DNA from: Streptomyces spororaveus | GTDB lineage: Bacteria; Actinomycetota; Actinomycetes; Streptomycetales; Streptomycetaceae | Assembly (NCBI RefSeq): GCF_016755875.1 | Contig: NZ_BNED01000005.1 | Location: 3,761,001-3,825,000 of the forward strand | Length of the DNA: 64,000 nucleotides | Direction: 5' to 3' | Part shown: piece by piece, positions 21,175 through 30,464 of the stretch | Layout: each line of letters starts with the position of its first letter | How positions within the stretch are numbered: position 1 is the first letter of the stretch | Program-made: the position numbers and the translations under genes | The notes under the pieces: model-generated | Told to the model about the DNA's origin: nothing | The model's database searches: none | The model's input: only the letters and a program-made list of their open reading frames with translations

Positions 21175-21920
21175 CAGCTGTACGACCTCCGCTGGTCGGG
21201 AGCCGGGATCTGGGCACCCTTGTACTCGACGGGGATGCCGCCGAGCGGGTAGTCCTTGCGCTGCGGGAAGCCCTGCCAGTCGTCCGGCATCATGATCCGG
21301 GTGAGGGCCGGGTGCCCGTCGAAGATCAGGCCGAAGAAGTCGTACGTCTCGCGCTCGTGCCAGTCGTTGGTCGGGTAGACGGCGACGAGCGAGGGGACGT
21401 GCGGGTCGCTGTCCGGGACGGACACCTCCAGCCGCAGGATCCGGCCGTGCGTGAGCGAGCGCAGGTGGTAGACGGCGTGCAGCTCGCGGCCCTTGTCCCC
21501 GGGGAAGTGCACGCCGGAGACGCCGGTGCAGAGCTCGAAGCGCAGGGCCGGGTCGTCGCGCAGGGTCCGCGCGACCCGGACGAGGTGCTCGCGGGCGATG
21601 TGGAAGGTGAGCTCGCCCCGGTCGACCACGGTCTTCTCGATGGCATTGCCGGGGACCAGGTCCTGCTCCTCCAGGGCGCCTTCGAGTTCGTCGGCCACCT
21701 CGTCGAAGTAGGAGCCGTACGGTCGGCTCGTGGCGCCGGGCATGGCCACGGTCCGCACCAGGCCGCCGTAGCCGCTGGTGTCCCCGCCGCCCGCGGCGCC
21801 GAACATGCCCTTGCGGACGCCGATGACCTCGGGGCCCTGGGCGCGGGGCGCGGGGACGTTGCCGCCGTTGCCGTCGTCGGCGCCGTTGCCGCCGTTCTCC
21901 GGCTTCTGGGTCTCGCTCAC
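21174..21920 (-). CDS. nuoC: NADH-quinone oxidoreductase subunit C
   Basis: 248 residues, 30-kDa type peripheral subunit. The family signature [20 protein letters not shown] with [20 protein letters not shown] is near the C-terminus. GTG at 21920 overlaps the nuoB stop. The first ~60 residues are Gly/Asn-rich and variable. Confidence 0.97.
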   Translation of the reverse strand: MSETQKPENGGNGADDGNGGNVPAPRAQGPEVIGVRKGMFGAAGGGDTSGYGGLVRTVAMPGATSRPYGSYFDEVADELEGALEEQDLVPGNAIEKTVVDRGELTFHIAREHLVRVARTLRDDPALRFELCTGVSGVHFPGDKGRELHAVYHLRSLTHGRILRLEVSVPDSDPHVPSLVAVYPTNDWHERETYDFFGLIFDGHPALTRIMMPDDWQGFPQRKDYPLGGIPVEYKGAQIPAPDQRRSYS

Positions 21921-22471
21921 CGGAGCAGCCCCTTCATCTCGATGGTGGGGAGGGCCTTGAGGGCCGCCTCCTCCGCCTCACGGGCGGCTTCCTCCCGGTT
22001 CACGCCGAGCTTGGAGCCCTGGATCTTCTGGTGGAGCTTGAGGATCGCGTCCATCAGCATCTCGGGGCGCGGCGGGCAGCCGGGCAGATAGATGTCCACC
22101 GGGACGATGTGGTCGACGCCCTGGACGATCGCGTAGTTGTTGAACATTCCGCCCGAGGATGCACAGACCCCCATGGAGATGACCCATTTGGGAGCGGGCA
22201 TCTGGTCGTACACCTGCCGCAGCACCGGCGCCATCTTCTGGCTGACCCGTCCGGCCACGATCATCAGATCGGCCTGGCGCGGGGAGCCGCGGAAGACCTC
22301 CATGCCGAAGCGGGCCAGGTCGTACCGGCCCGCTCCGGTGGTCATCATCTCGATGGCACAGCAGGCCAGACCGAAGGTCGCCGGGAAGACGGACGACTTG
22401 CGCACCCATCCCGCGGCCTGTTCGACGGTGGTCAGCAGAAAGCCGCTCGGCAGCTTCTCTTCCAGTCCCAT
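21917..22471 (-). CDS. nuoB: NADH-quinone oxidoreductase subunit B, cluster N2
   Basis: 184 residues. It holds 4Fe-4S cluster N2, which reduces menaquinone. The ligands are in [24 protein letters not shown] and [10 protein letters not shown]. It starts 15 bases after the nuoA stop. Confidence 0.98.
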   Translation of the reverse strand: MGLEEKLPSGFLLTTVEQAAGWVRKSSVFPATFGLACCAIEMMTTGAGRYDLARFGMEVFRGSPRQADLMIVAGRVSQKMAPVLRQVYDQMPAPKWVISMGVCASSGGMFNNYAIVQGVDHIVPVDIYLPGCPPRPEMLMDAILKLHQKIQGSKLGVNREEAAREAEEAALKALPTIEMKGLLR

Positions 22472-22486
22472 GGAAAATTCAGCCCC

Positions 22487-22846
22487 TCAGTCCCATTCCA
22501 GACCGCCGCGGCGCCACACGTAGGCGTAGGCGACGAAGACGGTGAGCACGAAGAGCAGCATCTCGACGAGCCCGAAGATCCCCAGGGAGTCGAAGGTGAC
22601 GGCCCAGGGGTAGAGGAAGACAACCTCGATGTCGAAGACGATGAAGAGCATCGCCGTCAGGTAGTACTTGATCGGGAAGCGGCCACCGCCGGCCGGCATC
22701 GGCGTCGGTTCGATGCCGCACTCGTAGGCTTCAAGCTTTGCCCGGTTGTACCGTTTTGGACCGATCAGCGTGGCCATGACCACGGAGAAGATCGCAAACC
22801 CTGCGCCGAGGGCGCCGAGCACGAGGATGGGCGCGTACGCATTCAC
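22487..22846 (-). CDS. nuoA: NADH-quinone oxidoreductase subunit A
   Basis: 119 residues, three membrane helices, first gene of the operon. GTG at 22846 sits 4-7 bases after a GAAGGAGCGAGGAGC ribosome site. Family motifs: YECGIEPTP, FPIKYYLTAMLFIVFDIE and FLYPWA. The upstream region carries the Rex operator. Confidence 0.97.
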   Translation of the reverse strand: MNAYAPILVLGALGAGFAIFSVVMATLIGPKRYNRAKLEAYECGIEPTPMPAGGGRFPIKYYLTAMLFIVFDIEVVFLYPWAVTFDSLGIFGLVEMLLFVLTVFVAYAYVWRRGGLEWD

Positions 22847-22942
22847 GCTCCTCGCTCCTTCCAGTCGTCCTTGACCGTTGGACCGCTGCCGGCGCCGCGT
22901 GGGCCGCCTCGCGAAGATCACGCTTTCGATCAAGCGCTTGCA

Positions 22943-22958
22943 TGTGAGGCAGTTCACA
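22943..22958. promoter_or_regulatory. Rex operator of the nuo operon
   Basis: The sequence TGTGAGGCAGTTCACA matches the TGTGA-N6-TCACA Rex operator exactly. It lies 97 bases upstream of nuoA and about 15 bases downstream of the TAAGAT -10 candidate, a position suited to repression. In streptomycetes Rex releases such sites when NADH/NAD is high, and nuo is an established target. Confidence 0.8.
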
Positions 22959-23431
22959 AGCCGGACTGGTGCGCATCTTATGCCTGCTCGTCTGTGATCT
23001 GCGACACGGGTTGCAACACCGAGTTTGTGATCTCCACCACCTGACGAACGATCATGAAGTCCGATGAGTGGTGATCTACATACGCGAAGCATCCACAGGA
23101 TCACCAAAGGTGACATCCAGGCCCGTTACCGCAGGTAGGAGGCGGATCGCTCTATCAAACGATTCCCCGTGCAGGCAAATTGGCAACGAGGGTGTGGGGA
23201 TGATAAAGGGATCGCCGTCGCCCGGTCGGGGGACGGCGCGCGTACGGAGGTGGACGCGAGGGGGGCCGGGGTGAATGAGGGGGCCGGCGAGGGGGCAGAC
23301 GCCGGACGAACGGAAGTGTCCGACGACCACGCACGGGACGACGTGAGTGCGTGCATCCGTTCACGAACCTCTCGGCCCGTTCACAGGAAGGTCACGGGAG
23401 GGGCACAGCGTCCGCATGGCGTGACATTGCT

Positions 23432-23445
23432 GTGACCTGCGCCAC
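23432..23445. promoter_or_regulatory. Crp-like site upstream of the NlpC/P60 gene
   Basis: GTGACCTGCGCCAC fits the streptomycete Crp pattern GTG-N6-GNCAC as I recall it. It lies about 240 bases upstream of the wall-hydrolase start. A similar site precedes the transglycosylase gene at 43557. Confidence 0.4.
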
Positions 23446-23684
23446 TCTGAATCGAGCCTTCCGAAAGAGGGCTTGGCCATCAGTGCGGAGTGATGGTAGG
23501 TCAGGGATCAATTAGGACTTAATTCCGAAACCCCATGATCACAGCCTTGTGAGGGCCTGTCCGTTTCGCCCGTTACGGCGTCAATAAGAAGCGAGCGGCG
23601 TCCGGTTCGCGCCTTTCTCGCGCAACTGTGGCGCACCCCACGTTTCTTGAAGGGAACCCTGGCGCCCTGATAGCGGTTGTCCTC

Positions 23685-24530
23685 ATGTCCCACACCGCTC
23701 ACATACCCAGCCACCGGAAGCCCCGCCGCAGCGCCTCGAAGCTCGCGGTCCGCGCCGGAGTTGCCGGTGGCGTCCTCAGCACCCTGGCCATGGCCGGCAC
23801 CGCGAGCGCGTCCCCGTCCGCCGAGCCCCTGGCCGAGACGACGCTCGAAATGCCGGTCCTCGACATGGACCTTGGCGCCGAGGTCTCCTCCGCCGTCACC
23901 AAGGCCGCCGAGAACACCCGCCTCGCGGCCGTCGAGGGCGAACTGACCGCCCAGGAGGAGAGCGCCCGTACCGGCGCCGCCGCCGAGGCAAAGCAGGCCA
24001 AGGAAGAGGCCCAGAAGAAGGCCGACGCCGAGAAGCAGGCCGAGGCCGAGAAGAAGGCGAAGGCCGAGGCCGACCGCAAGGCCGAGGCCGAGCGTTCCGC
24101 CCGCGGCTCCGAGCGCACCTCGCTCAAGAGCGCCTCCGCCCCGCAGGGCACCGGCACCGTCTCCGCCCCGGCCACCGGCTCCGCCGCGGCCATCGTCAAC
24201 TTCGCCCGCGCGCAGGTCGGCAAGGCGTACGTCATGGGCGGCACCGGCCCGTCCTCGTTCGACTGCTCCGGCCTCGTCCAGGCCGCCTACCGCCAGGCCG
24301 GCATCAGCCTGCCGCGCATGTCCCAGGCGCAGTCCTCGGCCGGCACCTCGGTGTCGCTGAACGCCCTGCAGCCGGGCGACATCCTGTACTGGGGCTCCAA
24401 GGGCAGCGCCTACCACGTCGCCATCTACGTCGGCGGCGGCAAGTTCGTCGGCGCGCAGAACCCCAGCACGGGCATCGTCGAGCGCAACCTCAGCTACGAC
24501 AAGCCGACGGGCGCCGTCCGCGTCCTCTGA
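23685..24530 (+). CDS. Secreted NlpC/P60 peptidoglycan hydrolase
   Basis: 281 residues. This is a cell-wall hydrolase of the C40 (gamma-D-Glu-diaminopimelate type) family. Residues 1-~45 form a signal peptide with a long basic start (HRKPRRSASKLAVRAG) and cleavage after GTASA. Residues ~85-150 are an Ala/Glu/Lys coiled coil. From ~165 comes the NlpC/P60 domain, with nucleophile Cys in SSFDCSGLVQAAYRQ and catalytic His in AYHVAIYVGGG. ATG at 23685 was chosen for the signal peptide; the ribosome site is weak (AAGGGA lies 30 bases upstream), so the start is not certain. It is monocistronic, divergent from nuo. Confidence 0.92.
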   Translation: MSHTAHIPSHRKPRRSASKLAVRAGVAGGVLSTLAMAGTASASPSAEPLAETTLEMPVLDMDLGAEVSSAVTKAAENTRLAAVEGELTAQEESARTGAAAEAKQAKEEAQKKADAEKQAEAEKKAKAEADRKAEAERSARGSERTSLKSASAPQGTGTVSAPATGSAAAIVNFARAQVGKAYVMGGTGPSSFDCSGLVQAAYRQAGISLPRMSQAQSSAGTSVSLNALQPGDILYWGSKGSAYHVAIYVGGGKFVGAQNPSTGIVERNLSYDKPTGAVRVL

Positions 24531-24551
24531 GCACCGCTCAGACCACGGCCG

Positions 24552-24592
24552 AGGGCCGGTACTCCCCCGCTCGGGGGTGGAGTACCGGCCCT
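24552..24592. terminator. Bidirectional terminator after the NlpC/P60 gene
   Basis: AGGGCCGGTACTCC and GGAGTACCGGCCCT form a 14-bp stem, extended inward by a C-run/G-run. It sits between two convergent genes. Confidence 0.8.
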
Positions 24593-24644
24593 GGGGCCGT
24601 TCTTCGTGTCTCCCTGGCCGCCGGAGCGCCTCGGCGGCCCCTTG

Positions 24645-25610
24645 TCAGCCCAGTGAGGCCGCCAGCTTGAAACGGGCCTCCCGCTGCTTCCTGTAGAGCG
24701 TGAGCGTCTCGGCATGCTCCTCGACGAGCCGCTCCTGGTACGCCTTCTCGACCGCTCCCCAGATGCCCACGAGGTTCACCTCGCGCTTGCACGCGACGTC
24801 GGCCTTGGCGGCCGTCACGGCCTTCGGGCCGCCCCTGTCGTCGGCCAGGCCCAGCTTCTCCACGACGTCGTACGGTGATTCGATCCCGGCGTATCCCGAC
24901 TTGTCCATGCATGACGACCACTTCCTGAGGACGTCGACGACCCGGGAGTCCTGCCGGGAGCGGTCGTGCGCCTCCGAGGACAGCCCGAACGTGAAGAGCA
25001 GGTCCACGCTGTCCTTGGTCGGGGCGTACAGCTTGCGGTACCCCTCCCGCCCGCACCCGCCGGCCGGCACCTTCTGCCCGGCCGCCGTCAGGCCGCTGTC
25101 CACCTGGGCGGCCTCCTCCTCGGAGTTCGCGTCGGGGGCGGTGCCGCTCCGGGCTCCGGGCTGCTCGCCGGTCATCACGACGTACGCGCTGTCGCTCAGC
25201 GGCGGCGGAGCCGGCTTCGCCGGGCTGCCCTCCCCCGCGGACTTGTCGTACCCGTGGGCCGCCGCGTACGCCGGATCGGCCAGGCCGAAGAGGTAGGCGT
25301 GGCGGTCCTCGGCCCCGGCGCCGGCGGCCTCGGCCGGTCGCACGCCCTCGTAGGTGAACCCGTACCGGGCCATGCACCGGGAGACCAGGGCCTGCTGGAC
25401 CTGGCCCATGCGGATCCGTTCGGCCTCGGTGTCCGTGTAGGCGTCCATCGGGAGGGACAGCGTGGCCGTCGCCGGGTTCACCTCGACGGGACCGAGCTCG
25501 GGTTCACCGCCCCCGGAGCCGCCGGTCCCGGCGCAGCCGGCCAGGAGGACGGCCGCCAGCAGGACGGTGGCCGGGGCGGCTGCGGGCCGGCGGCGCCGGG
25601 AGGTGTACAT
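24645..25610 (-). CDS. Hypothetical lipoprotein
   Basis: 321 residues. The N-terminus is a lipoprotein signal: basic TSRRRRPA, hydrophobic core and lipobox LLAGC with Cys at about residue 26. The mature protein should be tethered to the outer membrane face. It has several cysteines (CMARYGF, GGCGRE, CMDKSGY) spaced like a disulfide-bonded domain, and a Tyr/Ala-rich ADPAYAAAHGY segment. It ends close to the shared terminator. I do not recognise the family; similar lipoproteins are common in streptomycetes. Confidence 0.82.
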   Translation of the reverse strand: MYTSRRRRPAAAPATVLLAAVLLAGCAGTGGSGGGEPELGPVEVNPATATLSLPMDAYTDTEAERIRMGQVQQALVSRCMARYGFTYEGVRPAEAAGAGAEDRHAYLFGLADPAYAAAHGYDKSAGEGSPAKPAPPPLSDSAYVVMTGEQPGARSGTAPDANSEEEAAQVDSGLTAAGQKVPAGGCGREGYRKLYAPTKDSVDLLFTFGLSSEAHDRSRQDSRVVDVLRKWSSCMDKSGYAGIESPYDVVEKLGLADDRGGPKAVTAAKADVACKREVNLVGIWGAVEKAYQERLVEEHAETLTLYRKQREARFKLAASLG

Positions 25611-25639
25611 CGCGCGGAACTCCTTCTGCCGGATCGGGA

Positions 25640-26050
25640 TTACGGGTGGAGGGTGTACTTGGCCGAGCTGATCTTGTTCTTGAAGTTCGCCGAGGCGTTG
25701 CCCGCGTAGTTCGACGGGATCTCCCCGACGTTGCCGCCCATGTCCTTGTCGGTGCCGACCTTCCAGGCGTAGACGTCCCGGTTCCGGTAGGACTCGGTGG
25801 TGTCGTTGATCCAGTCCCCGCTGGCCGAGCAGGAGCCCTGGTACTTGTCGTCGCTGAAGTTCAGGTCATTCGTCACCAGGTCGAAGACACAACCCGACTG
25901 GTTCTGCCAGTAGAAAAGCCCGAACTCCTGGTTCTCCAGATTTCCGTCGCGCCCCCAGGCGCCCGCCGGACCCGCGGTTCCCAGCAGAATGGCGCCGATC
26001 GAAACGGCGGCGACGCAGCCGGCCGACAGCTTGCGCATTGCGTTGTCCAT
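25640..26050 (-). CDS. Small secreted hypothetical protein
   Basis: 136 residues from ATG at 26050, with GAGG 9 bases upstream; the overlapping GTG at 26053 is possible. Residues 1-~32 are a signal peptide ending in GPAGA. The mature ~104 residues contain FGLFYWQNQSGC, LNFSDDKYQGSC, a WINDTTESYRNRD stretch and aromatic residues. This recalls small secreted beta-sandwich proteins such as the peptidase-inhibitor I36 family, but the match is weak. The two cysteines probably form one disulfide. It lies 29 bases upstream of the lipoprotein gene on the same strand, so the two could be co-transcribed. Confidence 0.75.
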   Translation of the reverse strand: MDNAMRKLSAGCVAAVSIGAILLGTAGPAGAWGRDGNLENQEFGLFYWQNQSGCVFDLVTNDLNFSDDKYQGSCSASGDWINDTTESYRNRDVYAWKVGTDKDMGGNVGEIPSNYAGNASANFKNKISSAKYTLHP

Positions 26051-26307
26051 CACGCTTACCTCACTCTTCAGGCGACAATCGGGGTGTTCGGGGCGGACCG
26101 GGATGACGCGTTTCCGCCCGGCGGGGATTCAACAGCGAAGCCCGTGCCTGTTCAAGCCTTTTCTCAGCTGATGGACCATCATTTCTGTTGTCTGATAGGT
26201 AACTTGTCGGAACCGGCCACCGGTATCTACTATCTGGCGGCGCGCCCTCCCCTACCGTAGAAACGGATGCGCATAATCCACTCCTACCTCCGCAAGGGAA
26301 ACCCGTC

Positions 26308-26760
26308 GTGCACGCAAGATATTTGACCCCTCTACTTCTTCTGTGCATTTCTCTGACGGGATGCGGCGGCAGCGACAAAGAACCTGTGGCAAGCGACAGT
26401 CCGCCCCCCACCGCGGAGGAAATCGCCTACTACGACTGCCTGAAGAAGCAGGGTGTGGCCATCGTGTACACGGATTACGGGGCTCCGCGCGTGGACAAGT
26501 CGAAGCCCGCGAACGACGAGGCGCACAAGACCTGCGCGCCGATGCTGCCGCCCCCGCCGAAGCCCCAGCCGGCCACGCCCGCCCAGATCGCCGCCGCGCA
26601 GAAGGAGTCCGCGTGTCTGCGGGCCGAGGGCATCTCCTGGTACCCCGACCCGGACCCGGTCACCGCGCAGATCGACGACCGCCGGGGCACTCCCGAACAG
26701 TGGAACGCGCTCAAGCGCGACCACCTCGACGCGTTGAAGAAGTGCCGGCCGGAGAGATGA
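26308..26760 (+). CDS. Small lipoprotein, first gene of the exporter operon
   Basis: 150 residues. GTG at 26308 lies 7 bases after AAGGGAA. The lipobox LTGC puts the modified Cys near residue 19. The mature part has conserved-looking YYDCLKKQGV, PPPPKPQPATP and CLRAEGISWYPDPDP segments and ends in KKCRPER, so it has four further cysteines. Its stop overlaps the start of the adaptor gene (ATGA), which ties it to the MacAB-like exporter. It may be a substrate-handling or assembly lipoprotein; the function is not known. Confidence 0.8.
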   Translation: MHARYLTPLLLLCISLTGCGGSDKEPVASDSPPPTAEEIAYYDCLKKQGVAIVYTDYGAPRVDKSKPANDEAHKTCAPMLPPPPKPQPATPAQIAAAQKESACLRAEGISWYPDPDPVTAQIDDRRGTPEQWNALKRDHLDALKKCRPER

Positions 26761-28400
26761 GCGAAGCGGAGCAGGTCGTGGAGCGCACCGAGGCCCTGGC
26801 GGCCCCCCAGGACGACCGCGGCGGACTCACGCGCGGGCGGCGCGTGGTGCTCGCCGTCGTCGGCGGGGCCGCGCTGATGGCGGTCGGCGGCCTGCTGGCG
26901 ACCACGCTGGTGAAGTCCCCCGCGCAGGTGGCCGCGGAGACCGGCCCGCCCGTACAGGGGGCCCTGACCGCGGAGGTCGAGCGACGGGTGCTCGCGCAGA
27001 CCGTGGTCATGCGCGGGACGGTGGTCGCCGACCAGAGCGTCGTCGTGTCCCCGCAGGGGATGCGCTCCGGCGACGGGACGGGCGGCGCGGCCCTGGTGAC
27101 CAAACTGCCGCTGAAGGCGGGGGACCCGGTCACGGCGGGGCAGCTGATCGCCGAGGTGTCCGGGCGGCCGGTGTTCACCCTGCACGGCGCGCAGCCGATG
27201 TACCGCGACCTCAAGCCGGGAGCCACCGGCGACGACGTCGCGCAGCTGCAGCAGGCGCTGCGCGAGCTCGGGCACGGCACCGGCGGCGACGCGAGGGGTG
27301 TCTTCGGGGCCGGTACGAAGGCCGCGCTCACCGCCCGCTACCGGGCCGTCGGGTACGAGCCGCTGCCCGCGGTCGCCGACGGGGGCGCGGCGCTCAGGTC
27401 GGCGCGGGAGGCCGTGCGGTCCGCGACGTGGGCCGTGGAGGACGCGAGCGGCCCGGCCAGCACCGGCACCGGCGTCGGCACCGGCAAGGGCGGGGCCACG
27501 GAGACCGGATCCGGCACCGGCGTCGGCACCGGCAAGGGCGGGGGCGGGGGCGGGGCCACCCCGAGCGCGGCCACCCCGCCCGGCCCGGGCTCCGGCCCCA
27601 GCTCCGGCACCGGGACCGGTACCGGTACCGGCGCCGGTAGCGCTCCCGGTTCGGGCCGGGAGCTCGCGCGGGCGCGGCAGGCGCTCGGAGAGGCCCGGTC
27701 CGCGCTCGCGGCCGCCGAGGCCGCCGACGGGCCGATGCTGCCGACCGCCGAGAGCGTGTTCCTGGGCTCCTTCCCGGCCCGTGTCAGCTCCGTCGGGGCC
27801 CGCGCGGGCTCCCCCGTGTCCGGGCCGGTGCTCACGCTCTCCGGCGGGGAACTCGTCGTCGAGGCCTACCTCAAGGACGACAAGAGGCAGCTGCTGCGCG
27901 CCGGGATGGCCGTGGTGATCTCCTCCGAGGTCGCCGGTACCGATGTCCGCGGCAAGGTGGCGGTCGTCGCCACCGAGCGGTCCGCCGCTCAGCCCGCCGG
28001 GCCGCTCCCGCAGCAGGACGCCGGGCAGAACCCCAAGGGCGGCGGGAGCGGCGGAACGGGCGGCGGCGGCGCCGACTCCGGCTACCGGATGGTGGTCCGC
28101 GCCGACCAGCCCCTGCCCGCCGGCTTCGCCGGGCAGGACGTCCGGCTGACCATCGAGTCCGCCGCCACCGACGGCGAGGCGCTCGTGGTCCCGGTCACCG
28201 CGGTTTCCGCGGGCGCGGACGGGCGTACGGTCGTCACCGCCGTGTCCGCCGAAGGCACCCAGCGGCGCATCGAGGTACGGGCCGGCACCAGCGGCGACGG
28301 CTTCGTGGCCGTCACCCCCGCCCAGGCGGGCGCCCTCGCCGCCGGGACCAAGGTGGTGATCGGGGTCGCCCCCCGGGAGACCCGGGGGAAGACCAGGTGA
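26757..28400 (+). CDS. MacA/HlyD-like exporter adaptor with peptidoglycan-binding domain
   Basis: 547 residues. One membrane helix (about residues 28-50, RRVVLAVVGGAALMAVGG) anchors an extracytoplasmic body. Strands typical of membrane-fusion adaptors follow (TVVMRGTVVADQSVVV, TKLPLKAGDPVTAGQLIAEV). A PG_binding_1-type helix bundle sits at ~151-200 (GATGDDVAQLQQALRELGHG, then VFGAGTKAALTARYRAVGY). A Gly/Thr/Ser repeat linker spans ~231-300, and a C-terminal barrel/MP region includes LVVPVTAVSAG. Genes for ATPase and permease follow with overlaps. It probably couples the exporter to the wall. The cargo is unknown. Confidence 0.85.
   Translation: MSEAEQVVERTEALAAPQDDRGGLTRGRRVVLAVVGGAALMAVGGLLATTLVKSPAQVAAETGPPVQGALTAEVERRVLAQTVVMRGTVVADQSVVVSPQGMRSGDGTGGAALVTKLPLKAGDPVTAGQLIAEVSGRPVFTLHGAQPMYRDLKPGATGDDVAQLQQALRELGHGTGGDARGVFGAGTKAALTARYRAVGYEPLPAVADGGAALRSAREAVRSATWAVEDASGPASTGTGVGTGKGGATETGSGTGVGTGKGGGGGGATPSAATPPGPGSGPSSGTGTGTGTGAGSAPGSGRELARARQALGEARSALAAAEAADGPMLPTAESVFLGSFPARVSSVGARAGSPVSGPVLTLSGGELVVEAYLKDDKRQLLRAGMAVVISSEVAGTDVRGKVAVVATERSAAQPAGPLPQQDAGQNPKGGGSGGTGGGGADSGYRMVVRADQPLPAGFAGQDVRLTIESAATDGEALVVPVTAVSAGADGRTVVTAVSAEGTQRRIEVRAGTSGDGFVAVTPAQAGALAAGTKVVIGVAPRETRGKTR
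27465..27545 (+). repeat. Direct repeat in the adaptor linker
   Basis: Two near-identical ~34-bp copies encode GTGVGTGKGG twice, followed by further GTG/Gly runs. This is a low-complexity hinge between the PG-binding domain and the distal adaptor region. Confidence 0.75.
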
Positions 28401-29188
28401 GGCTCCTGCCCCGGCGGCCCCCGCAGGCCCGGCAGTCCCAGCAGGCCCCGCTGGCCCCGCAGTCCCCGCAGTCCCCGCACCGCCCGCGGTCCTCCGGCGA
28501 CGGCGAAGGCCCGGCGGCCGAGCCCCCCGTGATCGAGCTCCGCGGGGTCGGCCTCACCTACCCCGGGCCGCCGCCCGTCGAAGCCCTGCACCCCTGCGAC
28601 CTGACCGTCCGGCGCGGCGAGTTCATCACCGTCGTCGGCCCCTCCGGCTCCGGGAAGTCCACCTTCCTCAACGTCACCGGGCTGCTCGACTCCCCCACCA
28701 GCGGCCGGTACCTGCTCGACGGGATCGACACCGCCGCGCTCCCCGACCGGGAGCGCACCGCCCTGCGCGGCCGCCGGATCGGCTTCGTCTTCCAGTCCTT
28801 CCACCTCCTCCCCCACCGGTCCGCCCTGGAGAACGTCACCCTCGCCATGCTCTACACCGGAATCCCGCGCGCGCAGCGCCTCGTACGGGCCCGCGAGGCC
28901 CTGGACCGGGTCGGTCTCGGGCACCGCGCCGGCGCCGTGCCCGGCCGGCTGTCGGGCGGCGAGCGCCAGCGGGTGGCGATCGCCCGCGCCCTGGTCGGAC
29001 GCCCCTCGCTCCTGCTGTGCGACGAGCCGACCGGCAATCTCGACTCCGTGAACGCCGCGTCCGTCCTCGGGCTGCTCGACGAACTGCACGGAGCCGGGAT
29101 GACCGTCCTCGTCATCACGCACGACCCCGAGGTGGCCCGCCGCGGTGTCCGGACCGTCACCATCCGCGACGGGCGGCTGGATTCTTGA
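28397..29188 (+). CDS. ABC exporter ATP-binding protein, MacB/LolD type
   Basis: 263 residues. GTG at 28397 overlaps the adaptor stop. Motifs: Walker A GPSGSGKST, Q-loop FVFQSFHLLPHRSALENV, signature RLSGGERQRVAIARAL, Walker B LLLCDEPTGNLDS and His in VLVITHDPEVA. The FQSFHLLP and DEPTGNLDS forms are typical of the MacB/LolD/FtsE branch, which powers transfer rather than import. The first ~40 residues are a Pro/Gln/Ser-rich repeat leader without family counterpart. Confidence 0.94.
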   Translation: MRLLPRRPPQARQSQQAPLAPQSPQSPHRPRSSGDGEGPAAEPPVIELRGVGLTYPGPPPVEALHPCDLTVRRGEFITVVGPSGSGKSTFLNVTGLLDSPTSGRYLLDGIDTAALPDRERTALRGRRIGFVFQSFHLLPHRSALENVTLAMLYTGIPRAQRLVRAREALDRVGLGHRAGAVPGRLSGGERQRVAIARALVGRPSLLLCDEPTGNLDSVNAASVLGLLDELHGAGMTVLVITHDPEVARRGVRTVTIRDGRLDS

Positions 29189-30405
29189 GCGCCGTCGTGC
29201 CCACCCGGCTCTCCGTACGCGACGCCCTGGCCGAGGCGGTCGCCGGGATGCTGCGCCGCCCCGGCCGGGCCGTGCTCACCGCCCTCGGCACCGTCCTCGG
29301 CGTGGGCAGCTTCGTGGCCGTGCTGGGCCTCACCGCCACCATCTCCTCGCAGATCGACGGCAGGTTCAACGTCCTGACCGCCACCGAGGTCGGCATCGAG
29401 GACGTCGCCGCCCAGCAGAACGAGTTCGCCGGTTCCGGCTTCCCGGCCGATGCCGAGGAGCGGCTGCGCGCCGTCGCGGGCATCGAGCACGCCGGGGTGC
29501 TGTGGACGGTGCGCCTCGACTCACGGACCACCGTGGGCCCCCTGCCCTCCGGCGCCGGCGACCCCACCACCGGAGCGGCCGTCGTCGCCGCCTCCCCCGG
29601 CGCCGTCGCCGCCCTCGTACCGACCCTCCAGGAGGGGCGGCTCTACGACGACTTCGCCGAGCGCGGCCGCGAACGCGTCGTCGTCATCGGCAGCGGGCTC
29701 GCCGCCCGCCTCGGCATCACCACCCTGGCCACCCGGCCCGCCCTCTACATCGGCCAGGAACCCTTCACCGTGGCGGGCATCGTCGCGGACCTGCGGCGCC
29801 GGCCCGAGCACCTGATGTCGGTCCTCGTGCCGCGCACCACCGCCGAGCAGCTCTGGGGGCCGCCCCCGCCCGGCGGCGCGACCATGCTGATCTCCACCGA
29901 ACTCGGTGCCGCCCGCCAGGTCGCCGGCCTCGCCCCGCTCGCGCTGCGCCCCGACCACCCCGAGTACCTCAAGGCCGTCCCGCCGCCCGACCCCCGGACG
30001 CTGCGCTCGGGCGTCACCGCCGACCTGAGCGCGCTCTTCCTGCTGCTCGCCGGGATCTGCCTGGTCATCGGCGCGGTCGGGATCGCCAACACCACGCTGG
30101 TCGCCGTACTGGAGCGGACCGGCGAGATCGGGCTGCGCCGGGCGCTCGGGGCCCGGGGCCGGCACGTCTCGGCCCAGTTCCTCACCGAGTCCGCGGCCCT
30201 GGGGGCGCTCGGCGGCCTGGTCGGGACCTCGCTGGGCGAGCTGACCGTGGTCGCCGTCGCCCTCGCCCGGGACTGGACCCCGGTGATCCATCCGGCCACC
30301 GTCGCCGCTGCCCCGCTCGTTGGCCTGGTCACCGGGCTGCTGGCCGGGCTGTATCCCGCCTGGCGGGCGGCCCGTGTCGAACCGGCCGAAGCCCTGCGAA
30401 GATAG
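29185..30405 (+). CDS. ABC exporter permease, MacB/FtsX type
   Basis: 406 residues from TTG at 29185, which overlaps the ATPase stop (TTGA); GTG at 29197 is an alternative start. Topology fits MacB: one helix near residue 35 (LTALGTVLGVGSFVAVLGL), a ~220-residue extracytoplasmic MacB_PCD-like domain, then three helices in the FtsX domain (LFLLLAGICLVIGAVGIANTTL; ALGALGGLVGTSLGEL; PLVGLVTGLLAGLYPAWRAA). The motif ERTGEIGLRRALGARGRHV between helices is diagnostic. With the ATPase it should form a mechanotransmitting exporter rather than a pore. Confidence 0.93.
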   Translation: MSAVVPTRLSVRDALAEAVAGMLRRPGRAVLTALGTVLGVGSFVAVLGLTATISSQIDGRFNVLTATEVGIEDVAAQQNEFAGSGFPADAEERLRAVAGIEHAGVLWTVRLDSRTTVGPLPSGAGDPTTGAAVVAASPGAVAALVPTLQEGRLYDDFAERGRERVVVIGSGLAARLGITTLATRPALYIGQEPFTVAGIVADLRRRPEHLMSVLVPRTTAEQLWGPPPPGGATMLISTELGAARQVAGLAPLALRPDHPEYLKAVPPPDPRTLRSGVTADLSALFLLLAGICLVIGAVGIANTTLVAVLERTGEIGLRRALGARGRHVSAQFLTESAALGALGGLVGTSLGELTVVAVALARDWTPVIHPATVAAAPLVGLVTGLLAGLYPAWRAARVEPAEALRR

Positions 30406-30464
30406 CGGCGGCGCGCGCCTGACCGTCAGGGCCGACCCGACCCGCCCCTGGAGGTGGTGGTCCC

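Larger units (their letters stand above)
22847..23684. promoter_or_regulatory. Divergent control region between nuoA and the NlpC/P60 gene
   Basis: 838 bases with no convincing gene; small open frames here lack a ribosome site or family match. It is less GC-rich than its surroundings. It holds the Rex-like operator (22943-22958), a minus-strand -10 candidate TAAGAT (22980-22975) just upstream of it in the nuo direction, a Crp-like site (23432-23445) and a short palindrome TCACA-N4-TGTGA (23539-23552) before the NlpC gene. I see no ydaO-type riboswitch. Confidence 0.6.

Noticed and set aside
22850..23435. Small frames between nuoA and NlpC/P60 (for example 23169-23435)
   Set aside because: No ribosome site or family, and they overlap the control sites of both flanking genes.
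23440..23684. ydaO-type (c-di-AMP) riboswitch before the NlpC/P60 gene
   Set aside because: Such switches precede some streptomycete wall-hydrolase genes, but I could not find the conserved blocks in this leader.
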